DNA of 52,165 bases, from positions 1-52,165 of the forward strand of contig NZ_JAAHTB010000030.1 of the NCBI RefSeq assembly GCF_010692745.1, in the 5' to 3' direction. The notes below the pieces were generated by a model. It searched no databases. It had not been told where the DNA came from and was given only the letters and a program-made list of their open reading frames with translations. The position numbers and the translations under genes are program-made. Of this stretch, positions 16,601 through 24,361 are shown one piece after another (the first letter of the stretch is position 1; every line of letters begins with the position of its first letter). This DNA is from Methylobacterium sp. BTF04. GTDB taxonomy: Bacteria; Pseudomonadota; Alphaproteobacteria; Rhizobiales; Beijerinckiaceae.

Positions 16601-18111
16601 ACGTCGACGATCCCGTCCGGTTGGAGCGTGCCGCGGAAGGTGAGAGCAGCCTTCGATCCGATCGCTCGGCGCAGGGCCGGATCGGCGAGCTTGAGGCCTT
16701 CGACCTTGGCATCCGCACTGAGCGCGAAGCGGGTGGCCGTGGCGTCCGGCCCGGTGGGCGCCATGGCGATGGTGGCCTCGACCCGATCGAGGGCGCTGCC
16801 CTCGGCACGCAGTCCGGCCGCCTTCAGCACGCCGTTGACGGTGGGGTGGGCGATGGGCCCCTTCAGGCTGCCGTCGAACACGAGGCTGTCGAGTTCGGCG
16901 TCCGCCGCCTTGGTCACCCCACCCTCGGTGGGCACCGCCCGGGCGGCCACGATGAAATCCGCGACCCGGTCGGCGGTGAGGCTGCCATGCGCGTCGAGGC
17001 GGGCGGTGCGGGAGACCAGCTCGAGGCGGTCGATCCCGAAGGCGCCGCTGTCGGAAAAGCGCAGGGCGCCGTCGAGCTTCGTCGCGCCCGAGAACACGGC
17101 GGCGGCCGGACCGGGCAGCAGACTCTCGATCCGCGAAGCGAGATCGAGGACGAGACGCCGGTCGGTGCCGATCCGCGAGATGCGGGCCGAGCCCTTGGCG
17201 CCGAGGTCGGGGCCGGCATCGAAGTCGAGGCGCGCATTCCAGGCGTCGAGGGTGCCGCGCCCGTCGAGATCGAGGTTGATCGCCGGGGTGCCGGGCAGGT
17301 TGGCCGCCTTGGAGAGCAGACCGCCCACGGGCTCCACCAAGGTGGTCTTCAGCTCGAGCGTCTCGCCCTTCGGCACGAACAGCAGGCGGGCGGAAAAATC
17401 GCCGGCCGCATCGAGACGGCGGACCTTGAGGTCGAGGTCGAGCCCCTCGGAGGGCGCCCCGAGCTTGGCCCGGCCATCGGCGGCGAGCCGCGCAGTCTGG
17501 CCGGCCAGGGCTTCGCCGAGCACCAGTTCCGCAAGCTTGAACGCCTTGACCTCGACCTTCACCGGCAGGTCGGGCAGCAGCGAGCCGTCCGGTTCAGGGG
17601 TCGCCGACACCGGAGCGGGCAGGGGGCGGCGCAGCACTTCGAGGCGACCGACCTCCAGGCTGTCGATCTCCAGGCGGCCGGACAGAAGCGCGAGGCGGCG
17701 CCAGACGAGGCGGGCCTTGTCGAGCTTCAGCCAGACGCCGTTGGCATCGCTGATCGCCACGTCGCGGATGGTGGCATCGGAGGACAGCGCCCCGTCGACG
17801 GCGCCGATGGCGACGCGTGAGCCGGGGGTGGACAAGGCCTTGGACAGCAGGCCGCCCAGGACGGTTTTCTCGGCCTCGTCGGCGTGGATCGGAGCCGTCG
17901 CTCCAAGGGGAAGAAGGATCGCGGAGGCGACGAGAAACGCGCGCACCTTCGCTCTACCCGCTGCGGGAGAGGATGGCCCGCGCAGCGGGTCGGGTGAGGG
18001 GAGCGCGTTGTTCGAAGAGGTCGCTCCCTCTTCCGCCTGCTCCGCAGACACCCTCCCCCGCAGAGGCGGGAGGGTAAAGGTGCGCGACGCCGATGACGAC
18101 CAGAACCCCAT
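13645..18111 (-). CDS. tamB: Translocation and assembly module inner-membrane protein TamB
   Basis: A 1488-residue AsmA/TamB-like protein. It is dominated by repeated beta-strand units with alternating hydrophobic residues (the lipid-conducting groove of the family) and ends in a C-terminal DUF490 domain, including NQPNFVLTSDPSLPQDEVLS and an aromatic end (EWEY) as in barrel-interacting proteins. It spans the periplasm and works with TamA in outer-membrane protein or lipid traffic. The start used overlaps the tamA stop by one base (TGATG), typical of the tamAB operon. The first 55 or so codons contain a palindromic repeat element (17957-18075). An alternative GTG at 17946, just before the hydrophobic signal VRAFLVASAILLPLG, would give a conventional N-terminus. 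Confidence 0.9.
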   Translation of the reverse strand: MGFWSSSASRTFTLPPLRGRVSAEQAEEGATSSNNALPSPDPLRGPSSPAAGRAKVRAFLVASAILLPLGATAPIHADEAEKTVLGGLLSKALSTPGSRVAIGAVDGALSSDATIRDVAISDANGVWLKLDKARLVWRRLALLSGRLEIDSLEVGRLEVLRRPLPAPVSATPEPDGSLLPDLPVKVEVKAFKLAELVLGEALAGQTARLAADGRAKLGAPSEGLDLDLKVRRLDAAGDFSARLLFVPKGETLELKTTLVEPVGGLLSKAANLPGTPAINLDLDGRGTLDAWNARLDFDAGPDLGAKGSARISRIGTDRRLVLDLASRIESLLPGPAAAVFSGATKLDGALRFSDSGAFGIDRLELVSRTARLDAHGSLTADRVADFIVAARAVPTEGGVTKAADAELDSLVFDGSLKGPIAHPTVNGVLKAAGLRAEGSALDRVEATIAMAPTGPDATATRFALSADAKVEGLKLADPALRRAIGSKAALTFRGTLQPDGIVDVAKLDVEGPTARASYAGKVGQNTLTGTADAVLSDIAAFSDVAGRPLAGSLKAQAKLSGDPARKAVTADVDLRTEGLALSMPALDGLLGRSPRFTGRLSQVYDGYAFEGARLEGAEMVARLEGRATARMADAKLLVDLKNLSAIDDKLAGRALLDGRLTGTLEKPDLTATLTAVEARALSRPVRDLRVETTLKDLTGALDGSLQLSGDFGGKTLRGGAHLARIAQDWSLDRLAVTLGSVAIDGHAVVDARTFLAEGALTVAAANLDDLSPLALTPLAGNLDAAVTLSRDGGRQDAAIRAKGASLRSGEFGLARLDADLTGRDLTGRPVIDGRLNADRVVAAGQSLDTVRLAAIGTPSASDITLTAKARGFDLDGAARLVPADKTRIELSRFSAARGGDRLALAGPATVTLDGGTAVIDNLVVAAGSGRVSLSGRAGSRLDLKLGIRALPLALARIASPSLALTGTLDGEADLHGTSERPEGHYALSLARLVTPETRKAGLPPIDAKASGTLSDGRAGIDGRVSAGRGAEMTVNGSVPVAAGGNIALKLRGTLDAALANSLLSVGGQRVAGRVAIDAGVAGTLAAPRAEGAAVLTGGSFTDPLQGIRLTNIEGRVTGRGDTLVVERLTASTRNGGTLRADGRVALQPASGFPGSLKLVAERAELVSSPLMTATASLNLALSGPLARTPKISGRVDLVSVDVSVPDRLPATVQPLPGIRHVNTPPEVRARLNARADRKAKVAAIGRRGKTPPPFDATLDVTVSAPGHIFVRGRGIDAELGGDLRLTGSSRDPVATGAFDMRRGRLSVVGQRLDFTRGRLTFAGELTAPDLDFIAETKAAEVTARIAVNGPANQPNFVLTSDPSLPQDEVLSRLLFKKASGGLSPFQALQLAQAVAQFSGGGGGVDVFEQARKGLGLDSLDVSTGASGGPALGASRYLSDRLSVGVKAGAKPADTAATVDYDVTRRIKIQGEAGSDGRTAVGVGAEWEY
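17957..18075. repeat. Palindromic repeat element inside the 5' end of tamB
   Basis: Two strong hairpins lie about 60 bases apart. CCCGCTGCG (17957-17965) pairs with CGCAGCGGG (17981-17989), and ACCCTCCC (18050-18057) pairs with GGGAGGGT (18068-18075). The intervening text resembles the dispersed intergenic palindromic repeats common in this bacterial group. Read through, it adds low-complexity residues (such as LPSPDPLRGPSSPAAG) before the signal sequence. Confidence 0.75.
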
Positions 18112-20117
18112 CAGAACGATTGTCCCAGGCTGATGTACAAGGCCACGGGGCGCTCGCGGTTGCCCTTGATGCGGTCCAGGGGGAAGGCGACGTCGACCCG
18201 GATCGGGCCGATGCCAGTATAGTAGCGCAGGCCCAGACCCGCCGCGTAGCGGATGCGCTCCTCGAAATCGGGCAGGCTCGACGCGAAGGCGGTACCGGCG
18301 TCGAAGAACGGCACCACGCCGATCGTGTCGGTGACCTTGATGCGGGCCTCGAACGAGCCCTCCAGCAAGCTGCGGCCACCGACGGGCAGGTTGAACGGAC
18401 CGCGCGGGCCGAGGGTCCGGTAGGGGAAGCCGCGCACGGAGCCGCCGCCGCCGGCGAAGAACCGGATGTTGGCCGGAATCTCGTCGAGGTTGGCACCCGA
18501 GATCGAGCCGAAGCCGATGCGGCCGGCGAGGATGTAGCGAGCCTCGTCGTCGAGGGCGTAGTAGGTCGACCCCTGCGCCTTGGCCACGAAGATCGACGGG
18601 TCCGAGCCGAGGAAGCCCGCATAGGGCGTCGCCGAGGCGATCACCCGGAACCCCTGGGTCGGGTCGAGTAGGTTGTCGGTGGAATCGTAGCTGACCGAGA
18701 CCGGCACGCCGATCAGCCGGTAATCGACCTTGCCGAGGGCGTCCTGCGAGCGGCCGGCCTGCCCGTCGATACCGACCTGAGCGAAGAAGGTGTCGGAGAA
18801 GCGGTGCCTGATCGCCACCGTGCCGCCGGCTGCATCGCTGACGTAGGATTGCTGCGCCTCGCGCCCGACGAACAGGTTGGCGACGAGATCGTTGCGGGTG
18901 CCCCACAGGGCCGGCTTGACGAAGGTCGCCCCGAGGCGTCCGCCGAGGCCGTTCGAGTCGATCCCGGCGAGTTTGCGCTGCGTCGCGTAGAGGTCGTTGC
19001 CGAGATAGTAGATGTCGGCATCGAGCCGCAGGGTCTCGCCGCCACCGAACAGGTTACGGTTGGCGTAATAGGCGCGGATGCCGGGTCCGTCGACGGTGGA
19101 GTAGCGTGCCGAGACGCCGATGAGGTTGCGGTCGCGCTCGGTCACGTCGACGAAGATCGGCAGGTTGCCGCTCGGATCCAGCGCCTCGCCCTCGCGCACC
19201 CGGATCGAGCCAAGGGCCTCGACCTTGGCCACCGAGCGGCGAATGTCGGCGACGGCTTTCGGCGAATACGGGTCGCCGGGTTCGGCGTAGATGAACGAGC
19301 GCACCACCGCCGGATCGAGGCCGGTGGTGCCGCGCACCGCGACCTCGCCGAGGCCGGCGATCGGGCCGGGATCGATGGTGAAGGTCACGTCCATGACGTG
19401 GGCCGCATCGTCCACCACCGGATCGCGCGAGACCGCCTTGGCGAACGGATGGCCGAGGGACCGAAAGCGGTCGACGAGCTTGGCTTCCCGCGCCAGGACC
19501 ATGGCCGACCGCGCCGGCACGTCGGCTTCGACGCGGGTGAAGCGCGCGGGCAGGACCTCCTCGGGGAAGGGCAGGCCGCGGGGATCGCGCACCGCGATGC
19601 TGCGCAGGGTGTAGAGCGGGCCGGCCTCCACCACGATCTTCACCGGAACGAGGGCGCGGGCGCGCGATCCCTCGGCGGCGCGGGCCGCGGCGGCGACGGA
19701 ACTCTCGCCGCCGAGCGTCACGCCGTCGATGCGGATCGAGACGGTGCCCTGGTAGTAGCCGTATCCGGAAAGAACGTCGGCGAGCCGGCGCTGGTCGGCC
19801 TCGGCGCGCCGCACCAGGCCCTCACCGTCGGGAGGCGCGTCCTGACGCAGGCGGTAGAGGGTCGACGTGTCCTGCAACGCGCGCACGACATCGTCGTCGT
19901 CGATGCCCTGGAACTTGACCGTGTAGGGCACCGCGGTCGCGCTGGGGGCCGGCGGCTCCTCCTCGGAGCCGAACAGCCCAAACAGATCGAAGGCCGCCGC
20001 CGGCCGCGGCATGGCCAGATCGCCGGCCAAGCCCGCCGCGATGGGCAGGGCGGCACGCACGAGCGTCCAGCCGACCGTGGCGCGAAACACGCTTCGCGTC
20101 GCCTTGAGACTTACCAT
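18111..20117 (-). CDS. tamA: Outer-membrane assembly module TamA (BamA/Omp85 family)
   Basis: A 668-residue Omp85 protein: a signal peptide (VRAALPIAAGLAG, then cleavage near AAAFD), POTRA-type periplasmic repeats over about residues 60-300, and a C-terminal 16-strand barrel domain. The barrel has the GGGGSVRGFPYRTLGP motif (the VRGF/Y loop-6 signature), GTAFASSLPD and a terminal YISLGQSF, with a last aromatic residue for BAM recognition. It sits in the outer membrane and partners TamB, encoded next with a one-base overlap. The start is uncertain: the ATG at 20117 best fits the signal peptide, but upstream in-frame starts exist and no strong ribosome binding site settles it. Confidence 0.88.
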   Translation of the reverse strand: MVSLKATRSVFRATVGWTLVRAALPIAAGLAGDLAMPRPAAAFDLFGLFGSEEEPPAPSATAVPYTVKFQGIDDDDVVRALQDTSTLYRLRQDAPPDGEGLVRRAEADQRRLADVLSGYGYYQGTVSIRIDGVTLGGESSVAAAARAAEGSRARALVPVKIVVEAGPLYTLRSIAVRDPRGLPFPEEVLPARFTRVEADVPARSAMVLAREAKLVDRFRSLGHPFAKAVSRDPVVDDAAHVMDVTFTIDPGPIAGLGEVAVRGTTGLDPAVVRSFIYAEPGDPYSPKAVADIRRSVAKVEALGSIRVREGEALDPSGNLPIFVDVTERDRNLIGVSARYSTVDGPGIRAYYANRNLFGGGETLRLDADIYYLGNDLYATQRKLAGIDSNGLGGRLGATFVKPALWGTRNDLVANLFVGREAQQSYVSDAAGGTVAIRHRFSDTFFAQVGIDGQAGRSQDALGKVDYRLIGVPVSVSYDSTDNLLDPTQGFRVIASATPYAGFLGSDPSIFVAKAQGSTYYALDDEARYILAGRIGFGSISGANLDEIPANIRFFAGGGGSVRGFPYRTLGPRGPFNLPVGGRSLLEGSFEARIKVTDTIGVVPFFDAGTAFASSLPDFEERIRYAAGLGLRYYTGIGPIRVDVAFPLDRIKGNRERPVALYISLGQSF

Positions 20118-20652
20118 GCCCGCGGGATCAATCCCTGCGGCCGCAGCGGCGACATCCATCGCCCCACGCACGCCTTCGACCCCGTCATCCCGCCCCCGCT
20201 TCGATGCCGGCACTATACTCGGCGGTACCCGTGTCCACGACGTTAAGGCCTTGCCCTTCAACGCCTCACTGACCTCGAAAACCCTAGCGGCCGCGCCGGA
20301 TCACGGCAACCTGGGCTCGGCCGATGCACGCGTGGCGAACCGTAACAGGGGGGCGTTTTCATCGGGAAATCGATGACCGTCCCAAGCGCGGCCAAAGGAA
20401 ACCGACGGCATATCTGGAACCCGACGAAGCCTCGCGCCTTGTCCGTCCGTCGCAGGCTCATCACATTGCACCTTTCGATCTATGGCCGGTTTCACCCGGG
20501 TCGCGCGCCCCTCAGTCGTCCAAAACTGTCTGCGGGCGCCGCTTCGATCCAATCCCATTTCGACGCGCCTGCGCCGCGGACCCCACGCCTTTCCGTGTCG
20601 GTCTGCCGGGCAAAATCTCCCCAAAACACGACATCAGCGCGGAGGACACACC
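20118..20652. other. Divergent intergenic region between tamA and the cold-shock gene
   Basis: This 535-base stretch holds the promoters of tamA (leftward) and the cold-shock gene (rightward). A long untranslated leader is common for cold-shock genes, which may explain its length. I see no convincing gene. The N-terminal extension of tamA covers the first 140 bases in one frame. Confidence 0.5.
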
Positions 20653-20862
20653 ATGAGCACGGGCACCGTGAAATGGTTCAATGAGACCAAGGGCTACGGC
20701 TTCATCCAGCCGGACGACGGCGACAAGGACGTGTTCGTCCACATCTCGGCGGTGGAACGTGCCGGCATGCGCAACCTCATCGAGGGGCAGAAGATCTCCT
20801 ACGAGATCGAGAGCGATCGCCGCACCGGCAAGCAGTCGGCCGGCAACCTCCAGGCCGCCTGA
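20653..20862 (+). CDS. Cold-shock domain protein (CspA family)
   Basis: A 69-residue single CSD protein with both RNA-binding signatures: RNP1-type [11 protein letters not shown] (residues about 14-24) and RNP2-type [10 protein letters not shown]. These OB-fold proteins bind single-stranded RNA and act as RNA chaperones in growth or cold. GGAGGA lies before the ATG at 20653, and the upstream part of the longer frame has no family character. A hairpin follows about 50 bases after the stop. Several paralogues are usual in such genomes, so the name cspA is not assigned. Confidence 0.93.
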   Translation: MSTGTVKWFNETKGYGFIQPDDGDKDVFVHISAVERAGMRNLIEGQKISYEIESDRRTGKQSAGNLQAA

Positions 20863-20911
20863 GGACATCGAGCGAGTCCGTACACTGCGGCATCGTTTCA
20901 ACACGTCGACG

Positions 20912-20936
20912 GAAGCCGCTCGAAACGGGCGGCTTC
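20912..20936 (+). terminator. Hairpin after the cold-shock gene
   Basis: GAAGCCGC (20912-20919) pairs with GCGGCTTC (20929-20936) around a nine-base loop, followed by a T-containing TGTTG stretch. It is plausibly a Rho-independent terminator with a weak U-tract. Confidence 0.6.
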
Positions 20937-21084
20937 TGTTGCGTCGGACGAGGCGGTCGGGCATGGGCTCCGCGATTAAAATCGGACCCGTTGAAGCCAA
21001 GACCCGATTTCACCCGCAGGCCCGCTGCGCCGCACGTCCTGCGACGCCGGCCCGAGCCGCGATCCGCCCTGCGAGAAAGGTCAG

Positions 21085-21459
21085 ATGAGCGCCTTCGACT
21101 ACAGAAATTTCGACGAGCGCCGTAAGAGCTCCGCCAGTGCGAAACAGGCGCTGCTGGAAAAATTCAAGGCCCGTCCACCGGCGGATGACCCGGACCTGAT
21201 CGCCAAGTCCGAAGCGCGTGCTGAAGTCGCCCGCGCCCGCGACAAACGAATCCGCGAACGCGACGCCGCCCGGATCGCAGCCGAAAAACAGGCGGCGGCC
21301 GAAAAGCAGGCTCGCGAAGAAGCCGAGCTCGCCGCGCAGATCGCGCGCGAGGAAGCCGAGGCCCTGGCTGCCGCGGAGCGCAAGGCGTCCGACCTCGCCG
21401 AGAAAAAGGCGACGCGCGATGCCCGCTACGCCGCCCGCAAAGCCAAGGCCCGCCGCTGA
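21085..21459 (+). CDS. DUF6481 family protein
   Basis: A 124-residue, highly charged, almost entirely helical protein starting MSAFDYRNFDERRKSSASAK. A long Ala/Glu/Lys/Arg heptad-like region (about 40-120: RIAAEKQAAAEKQAREEAEL) strongly suggests a coiled coil. It matches the DUF6481 family of alphaproteobacteria, whose function is unknown. No signal peptide, so cytosolic. A strong bidirectional terminator follows. Confidence 0.82.
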   Translation: MSAFDYRNFDERRKSSASAKQALLEKFKARPPADDPDLIAKSEARAEVARARDKRIRERDAARIAAEKQAAAEKQAREEAELAAQIAREEAEALAAAERKASDLAEKKATRDARYAARKAKARR

Positions 21460-21496
21460 GGCGATCCGTATCGGCGCAGTTGGAGGATTACAAAAC

Positions 21497-21528
21497 AAAA
21501 GGGCCGACGCTCAGCGTCGGCCCTTTTT
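21497..21528. terminator. Strong bidirectional terminator
   Basis: GGGCCGACGC (21501-21510) and GCGTCGGCCC (21514-21523) form a perfect 10-bp stem with a TCA loop. It is preceded by AAAA and followed by TTTTT, so it can terminate the DUF6481 gene rightward and the 21566-21835 gene leftward. Confidence 0.92.
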
Positions 21529-21565
21529 CATATCGGTGCCGATCAGGCACCGGTGCCGTGTGCGA

Positions 21566-21835
21566 TCAGGCTTCGGTCTCGTTCTCGGCCGTCTCGTGAC
21601 CGTTCTCGTTCTCGTTCTCCTGGCCCTCGGTCTGGGCCTCGGTGTGCTCGGCCTTCGGCTCGGTATCGGCCTCGGGACGCGGGCCGGCCTTGAACGAACG
21701 CCGCGGCGCGTTCCCACGCTTCATCTGAATCGGCTTCTCGATGGCGCCCAGACGCTCGGAGAGGCGCTTGGCACGCTCGTTGAAATCATCGGTCGTGCGC
21801 GATTGGGATGCACCGCTCTTGAACGCGTTCGCCAC
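21566..21835 (-). CDS. Small acidic-tailed protein of unknown function
   Basis: An 89-residue protein. Residues 1-50 (MANAFKSGASQSRTTDDFNE, then RAKRLSERLGAIEKP) look like a short helical basic domain. The C-terminal 35 residues are Glu/Thr/Asn-rich (for example QENENENGHETAENETEA) and probably disordered. No signal peptide or recognised family. It ends at the shared bidirectional terminator. Confidence 0.62.
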   Translation of the reverse strand: MANAFKSGASQSRTTDDFNERAKRLSERLGAIEKPIQMKRGNAPRRSFKAGPRPEADTEPKAEHTEAQTEGQENENENGHETAENETEA

Positions 21836-21944
21836 TGGGGCCTCATGGAGTTGCCCAGGGCACGGAGTCGTGCGGGGTTGCCGCCTTCTAGCACGCTTCG
21901 GACTCAGGTTGGGGACTATCTTCCATTCGGTCGGAGTGCGACCG

Positions 21945-21968
21945 TGCCCGCCCCTCCGAAAGCGGGCA
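21945..21968 (-). terminator. Possible hairpin terminator of the TonB receptor gene
   Basis: TGCCCGC (21945-21951) and GCGGGCA (21962-21968) pair perfectly around a ten-base loop, about 55 bases past the receptor stop. There is no U-tract on the minus strand, so this is only a candidate. Confidence 0.35.
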
Positions 21969-22021
21969 TTCCGGCTACGCCAGCAACGGCGTATCCGAGC
22001 GCTCGACGCCAGCGTGCGGTT

Positions 22022-24160
22022 TCAGAACCGGGCCGTCAGGAACAGCCGCAGATTGCGCCCGGCAAGCAGGATTTCGTCCTTCTTGAACGACGCGGAGTTG
22101 CGGATCTGGTCGTTGAGCAGGTTGCGGCCCTGCAGGCCCAGCGTCACCTCGCTGGCGCCGTAGAGCATTGGGTCGAGGGCCTTGGTGTAGCTGACCTCGG
22201 CGCGCAGATCGTCGAAGCCCGGGGTCACGGTCTCGATCGGCGCCACCTCCGTATGGGCAAAGGCGTGGAGCAGGTTGACCCGGGCGTACCATCCGTCCGC
22301 CCGCACGAACACGCCGCCCCCGACCCGGTGCGGCGGAATGCGCGGCACGTAGGTGCCGTCGTCGAACTGCGCCCGGACGAAATCGTATTGCGCATCGATG
22401 CCGGCCCAGCCAGTGCCGACGGGCAGCACATCGAGCTGCGCGCCGATCTCGGCGCCGTAGAAGGTGGCGTTGCGCTGGGAGTAGACGATCTGCTGCAATT
22501 CGGTGTCGCTGCCGCAGGAAGCGAAGTCGTCGCCGCAGCGCAGACCCGTATCGCGCTTGTAGATGAAGCCGGTATAGCGGGTGTAATAGCCGGTCGCGTC
22601 GAGGCGCAGCGGCCCTTCGGCCCGGCGGATGCTCGCCTCGAGGGTGCGGGCGCTCTCCTTCTTCAGATCGGCGCTGCCGATCTCGAAGGTCTCGGTCGCG
22701 TCGTGCGGCCCGCGCGAATACAGTTCGAAGGCGGTGGGCGCGCGCTCGACATAGGAGCCGTTCAGGCTCGCGACGAAGCCGTAGGGCAGGTCCTGCAACG
22801 CCCCCAGGCTCAGGCTCTTGGGCGCGAACCGGCGGCGGCGGCCGTAAGAGAGCGGGTCTTCGCCCTCCCCGGGAATGTAATCGCCGGGAAACTGGGTTGC
22901 GGTGCCGGTGGACCGGTCGCCCTCGATCCGGCCGGCCGCCTGGAAGCGCAGGCCGTTGCCCACCGCCAGTTCCTCGAAGAGATAGACCGCATTGCTGCGG
23001 GAATCGGTGGGGGCCAGCAGGCCGCCGGCGGCGCCCCCGGTGCCGAGGGTGCGCCGCCCGGTCTGGAGGCCGAGCGCGCCGGTGAGCGTGCCGAGGCTCG
23101 TGAACACCGGCACGTGCTGAAACTCGACGCGGGCTTCCGCCTCGCGGTTCTTGAAAGTGGCCTGGATACCGTCGATGCCGTCGCCGCCGATGCCGATCTC
23201 GTCGTGGCGGTAGACCGAGCCGCCGGCCCAGAACCGGATCGCCGCGATGGGGCCGTCGAGGGGGCGGTATTCGCCGCGCGCCAAAACCCGGTCCTGACGC
23301 GGATCGAGGCGGGTGCGGCTCTGCGCGGCCTCGCCACCCGGAATTTGATAGAGCGCCTCGTAGTGGCTGTAGGAAATGCCGACGAAGCCGCGATCGCCGA
23401 TGAAAGACATTCCTACCGCGCCGCCCTGGGATTCGTTGGCGGAGTTGCGCTGGATTCCGAGCGGCGTCGCATAGCTGTCGGAGGCGGTCTTGAACCCGTC
23501 CACGTGCACGGCGACGTTGTCGGCCCCGGCATCCACCGTCACCGCGCCGAGGCGTCCATTGTCCACCGACGAGTAGCCCGTGGTGGCCTGCCCCGAAATG
23601 CCGCCCGCCGGGATATAGGTCGGCACCCGGTTGTTCTCGGCGCTCACCACGCCGCCAATGGCCTGCGAGCCGAAGCGCAGCGAGGCCGGTCCGCGGATCA
23701 CCTCGATACGGTTGGCCACCAGGGGGTTGATCGGGACACCGTGATCCTCGCCGAGTTCCGAGACATCCTGGATCCCGACGCCGTTCTCCTGGATCCGGAC
23801 CCGGCTGTTGTCGAGGCCGCGGATGATCGGCCGGCTCGCCGCACCCGGCGCGTAGGTGGAGGCGGAGATGCCGGGCCGGTCGCCGAGCGCGTCGCCCAGC
23901 GTACGCGGCTGATCGCGGGCGATCTGCTCGGCCGTCACGACGGTGACCGGCGAAAAGGTGTTGGTCACCACCGGCAGAACGCCCACCGGATAGGTGCTGG
24001 GCGCCGCGACGCCGCGCGCCGGTGCGATCGGGCTCGGAGAAGTGACGCTGAGCTCGGACAGGGTGGCGGATGCCTCCTGAGCCCGCGCAGCCCCCGCGAC
24101 GAGACCGGCTCCGGCCAGGATGGTTCCCGCCCACAAACCCTTCGACCGAACTACGCGCAT
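22022..24160 (-). CDS. ZnuD-like TonB-dependent receptor, predicted zinc uptake
   Basis: A 712-residue outer-membrane receptor. A signal peptide (AGTILAGAGLVAGAARA) is followed by the plug domain (PVTVVTAEQIARDQPRTLGD, then RPIIRGLDNSRVRIQENGVG). The segment DVSELGEDHGVPINPLVANR and the following IEVIRGPASLRFGSQAIGGV parallels the neisserial zinc receptor ZnuD. The barrel follows, ends in ARF, and one loop carries a Cys pair (RCGDDFASCGS). A perfect Zur-type palindrome lies 42 bases upstream of the start, which independently supports zinc. Uptake would need TonB/ExbBD and a periplasmic ABC system, neither of which is here. The ATG at 24160 has GAGG upstream; a GTG at 24163 is equally in frame. 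Confidence 0.88.
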   Translation of the reverse strand: MRVVRSKGLWAGTILAGAGLVAGAARAQEASATLSELSVTSPSPIAPARGVAAPSTYPVGVLPVVTNTFSPVTVVTAEQIARDQPRTLGDALGDRPGISASTYAPGAASRPIIRGLDNSRVRIQENGVGIQDVSELGEDHGVPINPLVANRIEVIRGPASLRFGSQAIGGVVSAENNRVPTYIPAGGISGQATTGYSSVDNGRLGAVTVDAGADNVAVHVDGFKTASDSYATPLGIQRNSANESQGGAVGMSFIGDRGFVGISYSHYEALYQIPGGEAAQSRTRLDPRQDRVLARGEYRPLDGPIAAIRFWAGGSVYRHDEIGIGGDGIDGIQATFKNREAEARVEFQHVPVFTSLGTLTGALGLQTGRRTLGTGGAAGGLLAPTDSRSNAVYLFEELAVGNGLRFQAAGRIEGDRSTGTATQFPGDYIPGEGEDPLSYGRRRRFAPKSLSLGALQDLPYGFVASLNGSYVERAPTAFELYSRGPHDATETFEIGSADLKKESARTLEASIRRAEGPLRLDATGYYTRYTGFIYKRDTGLRCGDDFASCGSDTELQQIVYSQRNATFYGAEIGAQLDVLPVGTGWAGIDAQYDFVRAQFDDGTYVPRIPPHRVGGGVFVRADGWYARVNLLHAFAHTEVAPIETVTPGFDDLRAEVSYTKALDPMLYGASEVTLGLQGRNLLNDQIRNSASFKKDEILLAGRNLRLFLTARF

Positions 24161-24201
24161 CACGCCTCACCGACAAACGTTATACTGTTTCATCGATCAT
24201 A

Positions 24202-24216
24202 TGTTATATTATAACA
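24202..24216. promoter_or_regulatory. Predicted Zur operator
   Basis: TGTTATA-T-TATAACA is a perfect 15-base palindrome closely matching the known Zur box core of proteobacteria. It lies 42-56 bases before the TonB receptor start, in a locally AT-rich patch, as expected for an operator over the promoter. Confidence 0.8.
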
Positions 24217-24276
24217 AGCGCTTTCTGTAGCTCCAATCGGGTCGGTCGGCGGCTGTGGCGTAACCGCATCACCGTG

Positions 24277-24318
24277 ACCTGCGATCTGAAACCTGCGATC
24301 TAAAACCTGCGACCTCGG
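24277..24318. repeat. Three tandem 14-base repeats
   Basis: ACCTGCGATCTGAA, ACCTGCGATCTAAA and ACCTGCGACCTCGG follow head to tail between the Zur site and the DUF3750 gene. The last copy has diverged. The array sits about 45 bases before that gene's start and could be replication slippage or a repeated regulator site. Confidence 0.8.
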
Positions 24319-24361
24319 CTGCGCTTGCGGTTGGCGCGCCGCATCGCAACATCGATGGTCG

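Noticed and set aside
15160..17820. 886-residue plus-strand frame inside tamB
   Set aside because: Antisense shadow of a very GC-rich repetitive gene; the minus-strand frame has the TamB domain and family length.
18804..20246. 480-residue plus-strand frame opposite tamA
   Set aside because: Antisense shadow; tamA has POTRA and barrel motifs.
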